A program made the position numbers and the translations under genes. From an uncultured Dysgonomonas sp. (GTDB lineage: Bacteria; Bacteroidota; Bacteroidia; Bacteroidales; Dysgonomonadaceae), in NCBI GenBank assembly GCA_900556485.1, contig USOX01000001.1, positions 248,001-312,000 of the forward strand: a stretch of DNA of 64,000 nt, given 5' to 3'. The notes below the pieces were generated by a model. The model did no database searches. It was not told the DNA's origin and worked only from the letters and a program-made list of their open reading frames with translations. Below, piece after piece: positions 26,956 to 36,229 of this stretch (the first letter of the stretch is position 1; each line of letters starts with the position of its first letter).

Positions 26956-28209
26956 ATGTCAGATATCGCAATAAAATTTGAAAATATATCAAAACAATAC
27001 CGACTAGGCTTGGTTGGAACAGGGACTATAAGCCATGACCTCAACAGATGGTGGCATACAGTAAGAGGCAAAGAAGACCCATATTTAAAAGTTGGAGAAA
27101 TAAATGATCGAGCATCTAAAGCTACAAGTAAATATGTATGGGCTCTGAAAGATATTACCTTTGATGTAAAACAAGGTGAGGTTCTGGGAATTATAGGTAA
27201 AAACGGTGCCGGAAAATCTACTTTGTTAAAAATTTTATCAAGGGTAACATCTCCAACCACTGGTTTTATAAAGGCGAAGGGCAGAATAGCTTCTCTACTC
27301 GAAGTGGGAACAGGATTCCATCCTGAATTGACCGGACGGGAGAATATCTATATGAATGGAGCTATAATGGGTATGACTAAACCCGAAATAAACAGGAAAC
27401 TAGATGAAATTGTAGCCTTTGCCGGAGTAGAGAAGTATATAGACACTCCTGTTAAACGTTACTCATCAGGAATGACTGTACGTCTAGGTTTTGCTATTGC
27501 GGCACATCTTGAACCCGAAATACTTGTTGTGGATGAAGTTTTGGCAGTAGGTGATGCAGAATTTCAGAAAAAAGCAATAGGAAAGATGCAGGATGTATCT
27601 AAGGGAGAGGGTAGAACAGTCTTGTTTGTGAGTCATAATATGGATTCGATAAAGTCCTTATGTACCAGTGGTGTTCTTTTAGAAAATGGAGGGGTTAGTT
27701 ATATGGGTGATATCAATGAATGTATTGAAAAATACCAGATTGATAATAACACAAATAAGGATAAAATAATTGATAATATAAAATATCATAATCCTGATAT
27801 TTCCTTAAATTCAATAACAATAAACAATTCACCTTACAGTCATATATCGTTATCCTCTAATGAAAACATCGTAAATATCAGAATAGATGGACATCTTAAT
27901 ACCAATAAAAAGATGGCATTGGAGGCTATATTCTTGGATTCCTTAAACCGGGAAATATTTTTTTATAGTCCATCCCATTATACAGGTAATGTGCCTTTTT
28001 TTGATGCTGGAAATTTCGTAATAGACCAAAATATAATTTTACCTAATGGGTTGAATCAGATGAATTTATATATAGATTTTTATTTAACTTATCCTGGCTA
28101 TGAAGGATATCTTGAAACTGCTTCCCGGGTAAAACTGTCCATAGAAGGAACTAAAATCGCTAATGGACAGATACTTAGCAGTTCAAGTGGGCTTATTTTT
28201 TTACATTAA
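26956..28209 (+). CDS. wzt: ABC polysaccharide exporter ATPase with glycan-binding tail
   Basis: 417 residues. The ATPase domain (about 1-250) has Walker A GKNGAGKSTLLKIL, the signature RYSSGMTVRLGFAIAAH, and Walker B EILVVDEVLAVGD. Residues ~280-417 form a beta-rich C-terminal extension such as that of Wzt proteins that recognise the non-reducing end of the finished O-polysaccharide (as in E. coli O8/O9a). That predicts a chain terminated by a specific modification or sugar, with export coupled to termination. Works with wzm at 23467. The ATP domain is well conserved while the tail is AT-rich and divergent. Confidence 0.93.
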   Translation: MSDIAIKFENISKQYRLGLVGTGTISHDLNRWWHTVRGKEDPYLKVGEINDRASKATSKYVWALKDITFDVKQGEVLGIIGKNGAGKSTLLKILSRVTSPTTGFIKAKGRIASLLEVGTGFHPELTGRENIYMNGAIMGMTKPEINRKLDEIVAFAGVEKYIDTPVKRYSSGMTVRLGFAIAAHLEPEILVVDEVLAVGDAEFQKKAIGKMQDVSKGEGRTVLFVSHNMDSIKSLCTSGVLLENGGVSYMGDINECIEKYQIDNNTNKDKIIDNIKYHNPDISLNSITINNSPYSHISLSSNENIVNIRIDGHLNTNKKMALEAIFLDSLNREIFFYSPSHYTGNVPFFDAGNFVIDQNIILPNGLNQMNLYIDFYLTYPGYEGYLETASRVKLSIEGTKIANGQILSSSSGLIFLH

Positions 28210-28337
28210 GGTTCTATCAAAAATTAGAAAGACTTAGTAAATCTTCATTTTTATAGAGAAGTCCAACTAGAGCTTTCAGTCTCTATAAGTAGATTTTAAA
28301 AAAATAGAATGAAGAGAGAATAAAACAGACAGTAAGA
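28210..28337. other. wzt-fucosyltransferase spacer with inverted repeat
   Basis: 128-base gap, the widest between 23.5 and 29 kb. TATAGAGA (28252-28259) can pair with TCTCTATA (28280-28287). No T-run follows, so it is not a classic terminator, but it could attenuate transcription into the next genes. Confidence 0.3.
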
Positions 28338-29225
28338 ATGATAATTAGTAGGCTACAAGGAGGTTTAGGAAATCAGATGTTTCAGTATGCTGTAGCAAGG
28401 GCATTAGAGAAAAAAACAGATAAAAATATTTATTTGGACTTAGACTTTTTACAACAGAACAATATTTCTACAGATTCTTTTACTGCAAGAGATTTCGAAT
28501 TAAATATTTTTCCTAATTTAAGGGCTAAAGAAATAAAGAAATTACCTCGTGAGATACTTTTATCCCAGAGAATACGCTATAAAATAGTGAGAAATTATTT
28601 AAAACCAGTTCTAAAAGTTGTGGAGCAATATGGATGTGAATTTATCGAGCTTCCTGTTTCTAGAAAATATTCAGTAATCTATTTGAGCGGTTATTTTCAG
28701 TCTGAAAAATATTTTTCATCTATTAGAAAAGATTTAATTAGCGACTTTAGATTTCCTTTACTTGATGTGAAAAATGAAGAATTAAAACTGAAAATATTAG
28801 ATGAAAATTCCGTAAGCATTCATGTAAGAAGAGGGGATTATCTTAAAAAATGCAGTGTTAATGTTCATGGAGTGTTAGATCTAGAATATTATAAAAAAGC
28901 GATAGAATATCTCAAAGAAAAAGAAACATCTTTAACTTTTTATATATTCTCAGATGATATTGAGTATGTAAAAAATAATTTCAATTTTCTTTCTAATATT
29001 AAAATTGTTGATATAAATGCAGGAAAAGACAGTTGGAAAGATATGGCCCTTATGCAATCATGTAAGCATCATATTGTAGCCAATAGTTCATTTAGTTGGT
29101 GGGGAGCATGGCTGAGCGAAAGAGGTGGCATTAATATTGCCCCTTCCAAATGGTATAGCGAATATGTAAATTATAATATATTTGATTTTATTCCTAATGA
29201 ATGGGAAATAATAAATTTAGAGTAA
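28338..29225 (+). CDS. GT11 alpha-1,2-fucosyltransferase-like enzyme
   Basis: 295 residues. All three family blocks are visible: LQGGLGNQMFQYAVARALEK at the N-terminus, the GDP-fucose motif VSIHVRRGDYLKK in the middle (HxRRGDY), and NSSFSWWGAWLSE near the C-terminus. GT11 enzymes of this type transfer fucose (occasionally galactose-type sugars) to a terminal galactose. This implies a GDP-fucose supply, whose genes are not in the window. Noticeably AT-rich, and begins after a 128-base gap, suggesting separate acquisition. Confidence 0.88.
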   Translation: MIISRLQGGLGNQMFQYAVARALEKKTDKNIYLDLDFLQQNNISTDSFTARDFELNIFPNLRAKEIKKLPREILLSQRIRYKIVRNYLKPVLKVVEQYGCEFIELPVSRKYSVIYLSGYFQSEKYFSSIRKDLISDFRFPLLDVKNEELKLKILDENSVSIHVRRGDYLKKCSVNVHGVLDLEYYKKAIEYLKEKETSLTFYIFSDDIEYVKNNFNFLSNIKIVDINAGKDSWKDMALMQSCKHHIVANSSFSWWGAWLSERGGINIAPSKWYSEYVNYNIFDFIPNEWEIINLE

Positions 29226-29285
29226 TATTTTTTTATATACATCAAGATAAGTATTTATTCGGATAAAGAAAGACCTTGTAACTTC

Positions 29286-30830
29286 ATGAAACTATCTATA
29301 GTAACAATTAATTATAATAACGCTAATGGTTTAGAAAAAACTATTCAGAGTATAATTAATCAAAGTTTTAATCTTTTTGAATATATAATTATAGATGGAA
29401 ATTCGACGGATGATAGTATTGATATTATAAAAAAATATACAAATGAGATTGATTATTGGATTAGTGAATCCGATACAGGCATTTATAATGCCATGAACAA
29501 AGGCATTGAAAAAGCAAAAGGTGAGTATTTATTGTTTATCAATAGTGGAAACTGTCTTTATAATGAAGAAGTTCTTGAAAATGTATTTTCGCAAAAACAA
29601 GATAAAGATCTAATCTTTGGCAGCCTGCATCAGATATATCCAGATGGGCTCACCAATGTGATAAAGATGCCCGAACATATAACAATCGATTTTATGTTTG
29701 ATGCTACTATTATTCACCATGCAGTTTTTATAAAAAGATATTTATTTGACAAATATGGCTTATACAGAGAGGATCTCAAAGAAGTTTCTGATTGGGCATT
29801 CCTTTTCAAACTAGTAACTTTTGGACAGGTTACACAACAATGCCTTGATGTTGTAGTATCATCCATTGGGATGGATGAATCAGATAGTAACCTAAAGAAT
29901 AAAGAAATTATAAAAAAAGAAATTCAAACAGTTATTAATGAGAGTTTTTCTAATGAATTACTTGAAATATATACCACATTTCCTTTTTACTATAACTTCT
30001 ACAATAAAATAATATTTACTCGATTACGAAGATTTAAAGAAATAATAAGAGTTGCATTTAATCCTACTAACTGGATAAAATATATATATAAACACAGGAT
30101 ACATTCTCTTATATACTTATTAAATAAAAAAGTTAGGAAACAAAAGAAGGATACATCTACTATACCAATAATTATAGTTAATTATAATCGTCTGACAGAT
30201 TTAAAAAAACTTATTACATTTTTAATTGATAGAAAACATAAGAATATTGTTATTATAGATAATAATTCTTCATATCCGCCATTATTAGACTATTATAAAG
30301 AAATAGAAGATGTAGTTACAATTGAAAGATTGGATAGTAATATAGGTCATATGGTTCTTTGGGAAAATGAATATCTTTATCAAAAGTATGCAACTGCATA
30401 CTATATAGTAACAGATTCGGATGTAATTCCTAATGATAAATTACCGAAAGATTATATATCTAATCTATTGAAAACATTAGATAATAATAAGAATTTGACT
30501 AAAGTTGGCTTTGCTCTGAAAATAGATGATATCCCTGATCACTATATTGATAAAGATAAAGTGCTGGGATGTGAAAGAGAATACTGGAAAAAGCCTATTG
30601 GCAACAATATGTATCTGTCTAAGCTTGATACAACGTTTGCCATTTATCCGCCATATTATAAATATTTTTTCCACAATTTCTTTGATGCAATCAGAATAGC
30701 TGGAGATTATACAGCAATACACACAGGTTGGTATATAGATATTAATAACATGACCGAAGAAGATAAATATTATTTCAAGACAGCAAACGATTCTACCTCT
30801 TTGCGAATAGTAAATAAAAAACTCTTATGA
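29286..30830 (+). CDS. Two-domain glycosyltransferase (GT2 plus GT-A-like)
   Basis: 514 residues with two transferase halves. Residues 1-~250 are a WfgS/WcaE-like GT2: LSIVTINYNNANGLEKTIQSI, YIIIDGNSTDDSIDI, DTGIYNAMNKGIEKAKGEY, LLFINSGNCLY (NSG in place of DxD), then HHAVFIKRYLF. After a basic linker (KVRKQKKDTS) residues ~294-514 start again with IPIIIVNYNRLTDLKKLITFLI and VIIDNNSSYPPLLDYY, with YYIVTDSDVIPNDKLP as DxD. The second half has no clear C-terminal GT2 blocks and resembles GT-A enzymes sometimes found alone. Overlaps the next gene by 4 bases. Confidence 0.83.
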   Translation: MKLSIVTINYNNANGLEKTIQSIINQSFNLFEYIIIDGNSTDDSIDIIKKYTNEIDYWISESDTGIYNAMNKGIEKAKGEYLLFINSGNCLYNEEVLENVFSQKQDKDLIFGSLHQIYPDGLTNVIKMPEHITIDFMFDATIIHHAVFIKRYLFDKYGLYREDLKEVSDWAFLFKLVTFGQVTQQCLDVVVSSIGMDESDSNLKNKEIIKKEIQTVINESFSNELLEIYTTFPFYYNFYNKIIFTRLRRFKEIIRVAFNPTNWIKYIYKHRIHSLIYLLNKKVRKQKKDTSTIPIIIVNYNRLTDLKKLITFLIDRKHKNIVIIDNNSSYPPLLDYYKEIEDVVTIERLDSNIGHMVLWENEYLYQKYATAYYIVTDSDVIPNDKLPKDYISNLLKTLDNNKNLTKVGFALKIDDIPDHYIDKDKVLGCEREYWKKPIGNNMYLSKLDTTFAIYPPYYKYFFHNFFDAIRIAGDYTAIHTGWYIDINNMTEEDKYYFKTANDSTSLRIVNKKLL

Positions 30831-31585
30831 TCTCTATCGTAATACCGACTTATAATTCAGAATCAACTATAAAAAAGTGTTTGGACAGCATTATTTCTCA
30901 AACATTTAAAAACTTTGAAGTCCTTATCATTGATGCCATTTCAGATGATAAAACTTTAGAGATTACAAAAGCATATCAAGATTCACGCATTATAATTCAT
31001 ACAGAAAAGGATAAAGGACCATATGATGCAATGAATAAAGGCATAAAATTGTCTTCTGGTTCTTGGTTGTTTTTTTTAGGCAGTGATGATTACTTTTATG
31101 ATAATAATGTACTAGCTGATGTTTATAGTTCTATAGAAAATAAAAATCCAGATATTATTTATGGTGATGCCTTTTTTATAGGCCAACAATGTCGGCATGC
31201 TGGAGCTTTTACCAGGCAACGATTTTGTATTACTAATATATGCCATCAGGCTATTTTTTACAATAAAAATGTATTCAATCGCCTAGGATTATATAATCTG
31301 GAATATCCTATTTATGCTGATTGGGATTTTAATATAAGATGCTTTTCCACTCCTGATTTGAAGATTGGATATATAGATAGAATTATATCCTACTATAATG
31401 AACTGTCCGGATTAAGTAATTCGGAATTAGACGACCCAAAATTTATAGAAGTATATGGTATTAGAAATTGGCAAACAATAGAGAAACAAAAGATTCATAT
31501 TCAGGCAATAGAAAGCTCCAGGGAATATCGGCTGGGGAAAAAAATATTAGCTCCTTTGAGAGCCTTTAAAAAGAAACTGTCATGA
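30827..31585 (+). CDS. Glycosyltransferase family 2, WfgS-like
   Basis: 252 residues. ISIVIPTYNSESTIKKCLDSII, VLIIDAISDDKTLEI, DKGPYDAMNKGIKLSSGSW and LFFLGSDDYFYDNN (DxD equivalent GSDD) mark the WfgS-type GT2 group. NICHQAIFYNKNVF and YPIYADWDFNIRCF (acceptor-side Asp) follow. Start ATGA overlaps the preceding stop by 4 bases and the next gene does the same, indicating translational coupling. Confidence 0.87.
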   Translation: MISIVIPTYNSESTIKKCLDSIISQTFKNFEVLIIDAISDDKTLEITKAYQDSRIIIHTEKDKGPYDAMNKGIKLSSGSWLFFLGSDDYFYDNNVLADVYSSIENKNPDIIYGDAFFIGQQCRHAGAFTRQRFCITNICHQAIFYNKNVFNRLGLYNLEYPIYADWDFNIRCFSTPDLKIGYIDRIISYYNELSGLSNSELDDPKFIEVYGIRNWQTIEKQKIHIQAIESSREYRLGKKILAPLRAFKKKLS

Positions 31586-32484
31586 TATCCATTCTTCTAC
31601 CCAACTATAATCACGCACCCTATCTCAGACAACGGATAGAGTCGATACTCAACCAAACTTACAAAGATTTTGAGTTGATCATTCTGGATGATTGTTCCCC
31701 TGATAATAGTAGGGATATAATAGAAGAATACAGGAATAACCCTTATGTATCTCAGATTGTTTATAATGAGAAAAACTCAGGTTCTACATTCAGTCAGTGG
31801 AAAAAAGGATTCCATTTGGCAGAAGGTGAATATATATGGATAGCAGAAAGTGATGATTATGCAGATCCTACTTTTCTGGAGAAAGTGATGCAATCTATCA
31901 AAAAGCATAATTCGGTATATTGCTTTGTACAAACCACCGTAGTGGATAAAAACAATGAGGTGGTTATGAAGCAGCCAAATATTCTTCCGAAAGAAAGCAT
32001 TGGTTTGAAAAAATTTACTGAAGAATATCTTTTATTCAGTACACCTATTTGTAATGCAAGTATGGCCGTGTTCAAAAAGGATGCGCTTGATCGGGGAGTA
32101 TGGGATAGGATAATAAAATTCCGTTATTGTGGCGACTGGTTACTATCCGGAAGTTTCAACGGTGACGAAAATGCGACAGTGTCGGAAGTAAAAGAATATC
32201 TTAACTTTTTCAGAACACATTCGGTAAATGTATCTAATAAATCGGAGCAGCGTGGACTTGGGATTCTGGAGGGATATAAAGTCTCTAAGTATATTGCAGA
32301 CAGGCTAAAGCTAAAAAGAGATAAAGAATATAGCCTGAAATGGTATTATAAGTGGCAGGAATATAAATTGAAATTTTCATATCCGTTAAGCCTCAATACA
32401 AAAATATTGGGTATGTTTATAATAAATCAACCAATGGTTGTATATTACGAACTAAAGCGATTATTTTCACGTTTTATAAAATAA
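31582..32484 (+). CDS. Glycosyltransferase family 2
   Basis: 300 residues. ISILLPNYNHAPYLRQRIESIL, LIILDDCSPDNSRDII and YIWIAESDDYADPTFL (ESDD form of DxD) are typical of GT2 enzymes in O-antigen loci. TPICNASMAVFKKDAL and YCGDWLLSG give the acceptor side. The ATGA start overlaps the previous gene. The next gene starts one base after its stop. Base composition is less AT-extreme than the preceding two genes. Confidence 0.87.
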   Translation: MISILLPNYNHAPYLRQRIESILNQTYKDFELIILDDCSPDNSRDIIEEYRNNPYVSQIVYNEKNSGSTFSQWKKGFHLAEGEYIWIAESDDYADPTFLEKVMQSIKKHNSVYCFVQTTVVDKNNEVVMKQPNILPKESIGLKKFTEEYLLFSTPICNASMAVFKKDALDRGVWDRIIKFRYCGDWLLSGSFNGDENATVSEVKEYLNFFRTHSVNVSNKSEQRGLGILEGYKVSKYIADRLKLKRDKEYSLKWYYKWQEYKLKFSYPLSLNTKILGMFIINQPMVVYYELKRLFSRFIK

Positions 32485-32485
32485 G

Positions 32486-33268
32486 ATGAAAGTATCCATT
32501 ATTACTATTAACTATAACAATGCCAGTGGACTGGAAAAGACGATAAAGAGTATTATAAACCATAGCAATTCTCTTTTCGAATATATTGTTGTTGATGGAG
32601 GCTCAGATGATGGAAGTCTAAATATCATACATAAATACAAAGATAAAATCAATCATTGGGTAAGTGAACCTGACTCCGGCATTTATAATGCGATGAATAA
32701 AGGAATAAAAATTGCTAATGGAGAATATATCTTATTTGTAAATAGTGGGGATGTTTTGAAAGAGGAAGCAGATATAAAAAAAATATTCAGTTATCTTGCC
32801 AACAAAGATATTGTCTATTTTGATATGGAGATAGCAGATACAAATAATAGCTATATTAAAAAATATCCTGATTGTCCTGATTTTAAATATTTTGCGGAGG
32901 ATACATTGCCTCATACAGCCTCTTTTATAAGAAAAGAATTATTTATAAAGCATGGCTACTATAATGAGGAAATGAAAATTGCTTCCGATTGGGCGTTTTT
33001 TATGGATGCTATCTGTTTACATAAATGTAGTTATCAGCATATTGATGATTGTTTCTCTACCTTTTATATAGATGGTATAAGTTCTCTGCAAGAGAACAGA
33101 GGGGCACTGTTGGAAGAAAGAAACATTCACATTGAAAAGACTTATCCCTTATACAACAGTCTCTATAAAGAATGGCTGGAAAAGAAGGATGAATTGTACA
33201 AACTGAAAACCTCTTTTAGCGTTAAAACTTTGAAGAAAATGGGCTTTCTTAAATGGCTTCGATTATGA
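32486..33268 (+). CDS. Glycosyltransferase family 2, WfgS-like
   Basis: 260 residues, clearly paralogous to the N-terminal half of the protein at 29286 and to the one at 39581. VSIITINYNNASGLEKTIKSII, YIVVDGGSDDGSLNII, DSGIYNAMNKGIKIANGEY, LFVNSGDVLKEE, then HTASFIRKELF and ASDWAFFMDAI. Probably adds a hexose or HexNAc in the same polymer. Overlaps the next gene by 4 bases. Confidence 0.88.
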   Translation: MKVSIITINYNNASGLEKTIKSIINHSNSLFEYIVVDGGSDDGSLNIIHKYKDKINHWVSEPDSGIYNAMNKGIKIANGEYILFVNSGDVLKEEADIKKIFSYLANKDIVYFDMEIADTNNSYIKKYPDCPDFKYFAEDTLPHTASFIRKELFIKHGYYNEEMKIASDWAFFMDAICLHKCSYQHIDDCFSTFYIDGISSLQENRGALLEERNIHIEKTYPLYNSLYKEWLEKKDELYKLKTSFSVKTLKKMGFLKWLRL

Positions 33269-34128
33269 ATAATATTTATCCTATCATATCAGTTATAGTA
33301 CCATGCTATAATCAGGCTAAATATTTGCCTGAAGCATTGCAATCGGTTCTCGATCAGGATTATCCTCATTGGGAGTGTATTGTTGTAAACGATGGCTCGC
33401 CTGACAATACTGATGAGGTAGCCAGACGATGGGTAAATAAAGACAGCCGTATCAAATATTTCAGAAAAGAAAACAGTGGAGTATGTGATACTCGTAACTT
33501 CGGAGTAAAACAGGCTATCGGCGAATATATTATTCCTTTGGATGCTGATGATAAGATAGGTCCCCATTACTTTACAGAGGCAGTTAATACTTTTATAAAA
33601 CATCCGAAAGTTAAACTAATATATAGCGACACTATATTGTTTGGAGACAGGGATGAGGAGATAATAAATCCTCCATTTGTTTTCGAAAAAATGATAACCG
33701 AAAACCAGATATTCAATTCAGCCATATTCCGGAGAAAAGATTTTCTGGCAGCAGGAGGGTATAACCTGAATATGTTTGATGGAATTGAAGATTGGGATTT
33801 TTATTTATCACTGATTCAACCAAACGATAAAGTTGTAAAACTGAATGCATTCCATTATTATTACAGGATAAAGGAGGTTTCGCGGTCGATGCGTATTTTC
33901 AAAGAAACTGAAAAAAATGATGCAATGCTTCTACAGATGTTTAAGAATCATTTACCTTTGTTCCTGGAATATTTGAATCCGATAAGGAACAAAATAGAGG
34001 CAGAGACTTACAAAAACGAACTTAGGTGGCACTACAATACAAAAGAATACCGTTTTGGCAGAATAACGTGTGCCCCTTACAATTTTCTGAAAAAAGTCTA
34101 TCACCTTATGCGTTCGAAAGAAGATTGA
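33265..34128 (+). CDS. Glycosyltransferase family 2
   Basis: 287 residues from MNNIYPIISVIVPCYNQAKY. I prefer this ATG, which overlaps the preceding stop as ATGA, to an in-frame ATG 12 bases earlier that would overlap by 16. CIVVNDGSPDNTDEVARRW and YIIPLDADDKIGPHYF (DADD) are the donor-site motifs, with NSAIFRRKDFLAAGGYN and EDWDFYLSL the acceptor-side blocks typical of GT2 enzymes near hyaluronan/chondroitin-type transferases. Confidence 0.87.
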   Translation: MNNIYPIISVIVPCYNQAKYLPEALQSVLDQDYPHWECIVVNDGSPDNTDEVARRWVNKDSRIKYFRKENSGVCDTRNFGVKQAIGEYIIPLDADDKIGPHYFTEAVNTFIKHPKVKLIYSDTILFGDRDEEIINPPFVFEKMITENQIFNSAIFRRKDFLAAGGYNLNMFDGIEDWDFYLSLIQPNDKVVKLNAFHYYYRIKEVSRSMRIFKETEKNDAMLLQMFKNHLPLFLEYLNPIRNKIEAETYKNELRWHYNTKEYRFGRITCAPYNFLKKVYHLMRSKED

Positions 34129-34146
34129 TCTTAATACAGGCTTTTA

Positions 34147-34995
34147 ATGAAAATAAATGTCATACTCATCACATATAATCATGCCGGATATATTCGTCAG
34201 AGTCTGGAAAGTATCCTGATGCAGAAAACACTGCATGAGGTAGAGATTATTGTGGCTGACGATTGTTCTCCGGACAATACAGTGGAGATAATCCGAGAGT
34301 ATGAAGATAAGACACCTTTTACGTTTACCTATGTAGCCAAAGATCGTAATGTAGGATATAATAAGAACTATCAGCAGGCATTTTCGGTATGTACAGGCGA
34401 TTATGTAGCAATTATGGAAGGTGATGATTATTGGGTAAAACCAAATCATTTACAGAGCCACATCAATTTTCTGGAAAATCATCCTGATTGTTCGATGAGT
34501 TATAACAGGCATATCCGTCTATTTGAAGATCAGAACAGGGAAGAGATATTCGATTGGGCGAACGACAAAGGATACGAACTTGTTACAACTGAACAACTTG
34601 CTCTTGGCAACCGTATCGGCAACCTTTCTTGCTGTATGTTCAGAGGAAATCTGATAAGGAATATAGACCCGAAGCTATTCGATATGGAAATAGCAGATTG
34701 GATGTTGGGTATGTATATGGGACAGTTTGGTACTCTATTATATTTGAAGGATGTGACTTCGGCTTACCGTATACACGATAACGGACAATGGTCGAGAATG
34801 AGTGAAAGAGAGCAATGCCAGAGAGTGATAGAATTGATAAATGAATACGATAAATATTTCAATTATAAATATACAGAGGCTTTTACAAAACATAAACGAA
34901 GGCTGGAAATACTGCTCTATGGAGATAAATCACTTAGAGGCCGTTTGAAAAGTATTACACCTGAGTTTATTAGAAAAATAATTCATAAATTATAA
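34147..34995 (+). CDS. Glycosyltransferase family 2
   Basis: 282 residues. INVILITYNHAGYIRQSLESIL, IIVADDCSPDNTVEII and YVAIMEGDDYWVKPNHL (EGDDYW) place it in the GT2 subgroup often found in capsule loci; it is most like the enzyme at 38655. Acceptor side IGNLSCCMFRGNLI and IADWMLGMYM. It closes the first uninterrupted run of glycosyltransferases; a 109-base gap with tandem repeats follows. Confidence 0.87.
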   Translation: MKINVILITYNHAGYIRQSLESILMQKTLHEVEIIVADDCSPDNTVEIIREYEDKTPFTFTYVAKDRNVGYNKNYQQAFSVCTGDYVAIMEGDDYWVKPNHLQSHINFLENHPDCSMSYNRHIRLFEDQNREEIFDWANDKGYELVTTEQLALGNRIGNLSCCMFRGNLIRNIDPKLFDMEIADWMLGMYMGQFGTLLYLKDVTSAYRIHDNGQWSRMSEREQCQRVIELINEYDKYFNYKYTEAFTKHKRRLEILLYGDKSLRGRLKSITPEFIRKIIHKL

Positions 34996-35069
34996 GTTGT
35001 GAATTATAAATTATAAATTGAGTTTCATGATTTTACCAGTTTCCGGTTTGTTTCTTAAATGAAGAGCTT

Positions 35070-35097
35070 GTAACTCGTAACTTGTAACTCGTAACTC
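35070..35097. repeat. 7-bp tandem repeat GTAACTY x4
   Basis: Four consecutive 7-base units: GTAACTC, GTAACTT, GTAACTC, GTAACTC, ending 7 bases before the DegT aminotransferase ATG at 35105. An AT-only tandem (taaattataaatta) lies at the start of the same spacer. Confidence 0.75.
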
Positions 35098-35104
35098 TAA
35101 AAAC

Positions 35105-36229
35105 ATGAGCGATAATAAAAAAATAATGGTTACTCAACCGGCTCTTCCTCCATTAGAAGAGTTTATTCCTTATCTGGAAAAGATATGGGATAACAAATGG
35201 TTGACAAATGACGGACCATTTCATCGTCAATTCGAAAAAGAGCTTGCCGAATATCTCGGAGTAAAATATATATCCGTATTTTCTAATGGAACGCTGGCAT
35301 TGATTACAGCATTACAGGCTCTGCGGATTACAGGCGAGGTGATAACTACTCCGTTTAGTTTTGTGGCTACCACTCACTCTCTTTGGTGGAATAATATAAA
35401 ACCTGTTTTTGTAGATATTGACAACAAATACTATAATATAGACCCCGAAAAGATTGAAGCTGCCATTACTCCACAGACCACAGCTATAATGCCTGTACAT
35501 GTATATGGAAATCCGTGTAATGTGGAAGAGATACAGCGTATAGCTGATATCTACGGGCTTCGGGTTATCTATGATGCAGCTCACGCCTTTGCTGTAAAGA
35601 AAGACGGGCAATCGGTAATGAACTGGGGCGATTTGTCTATACTCAGTTTCCATGCGACAAAAGTGTATAATACCATCGAAGGAGGTGCTATTGTATGTCA
35701 GGATGAGAAGACAAAGCAGCGTATAGATTTGCTTAAAAACTTCGGATTCCGCAATGAGACTACAGTTATAGAACCGGGTATTAATGCAAAGATGAACGAG
35801 TTGCAGGCCGCGTATGGTTCGTTGCAACTGAAACATGTGGATAATTATATTGCAAAACGCTTAGAGTTGGCAAAACTCTATGATAGTTTGTTAACGGACA
35901 TTCCCGGGGTTACATATATGAAAGTAGCAGAAGGAGTAGAACATACTTATCCGTATTACCCTGTACGCATAAATACGGCTGAATACGGAATGAGCCGTGA
36001 TGAATTGTATTTCAAATTGCAGGAGTATGAGATATTCGGACGACGTTATTTCTATCCTCTTATAAGCGATTTTCCAACATATAAAGGGTTGCCTTCTGCC
36101 AGTGCAAGTAATCTGCCTGTTGCAACACAGGTTTCGAAAGAGATAGTATGTCTTCCTATGTTTGCCAATCTGGAATTTGACGATGTAAGAAGAATCTGTG
36201 ATTTGATTAGAAATAAGCCTTGGATGTGA
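35105..36229 (+). CDS. DegT/DnrJ/EryC1 family sugar aminotransferase
   Basis: 374 residues. PLP-dependent transaminase that aminates a keto-sugar nucleotide (for example 3- or 4-keto-6-deoxyhexose) or related donor. The PLP lysine is Lys186 in SFHATKVYNTIEGG, and the Asp is Asp157 in IYDAAHAF. LTNDGPFHRQFEKELAEYLG and VFSNGTLALITAL are family N-terminal blocks. It implies an amino sugar in the polymer, though no dehydratase for the substrate is in the window. It overlaps the WbqC-like gene by one base. Confidence 0.92.
   Translation: MSDNKKIMVTQPALPPLEEFIPYLEKIWDNKWLTNDGPFHRQFEKELAEYLGVKYISVFSNGTLALITALQALRITGEVITTPFSFVATTHSLWWNNIKPVFVDIDNKYYNIDPEKIEAAITPQTTAIMPVHVYGNPCNVEEIQRIADIYGLRVIYDAAHAFAVKKDGQSVMNWGDLSILSFHATKVYNTIEGGAIVCQDEKTKQRIDLLKNFGFRNETTVIEPGINAKMNELQAAYGSLQLKHVDNYIAKRLELAKLYDSLLTDIPGVTYMKVAEGVEHTYPYYPVRINTAEYGMSRDELYFKLQEYEIFGRRYFYPLISDFPTYKGLPSASASNLPVATQVSKEIVCLPMFANLEFDDVRRICDLIRNKPWM

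Noticed and set aside
35000..35060. AT-only repeats as a CRISPR or phage attachment site
   Set aside because: Units are short and degenerate with no spacers, and no cas, integrase or tRNA gene is near.
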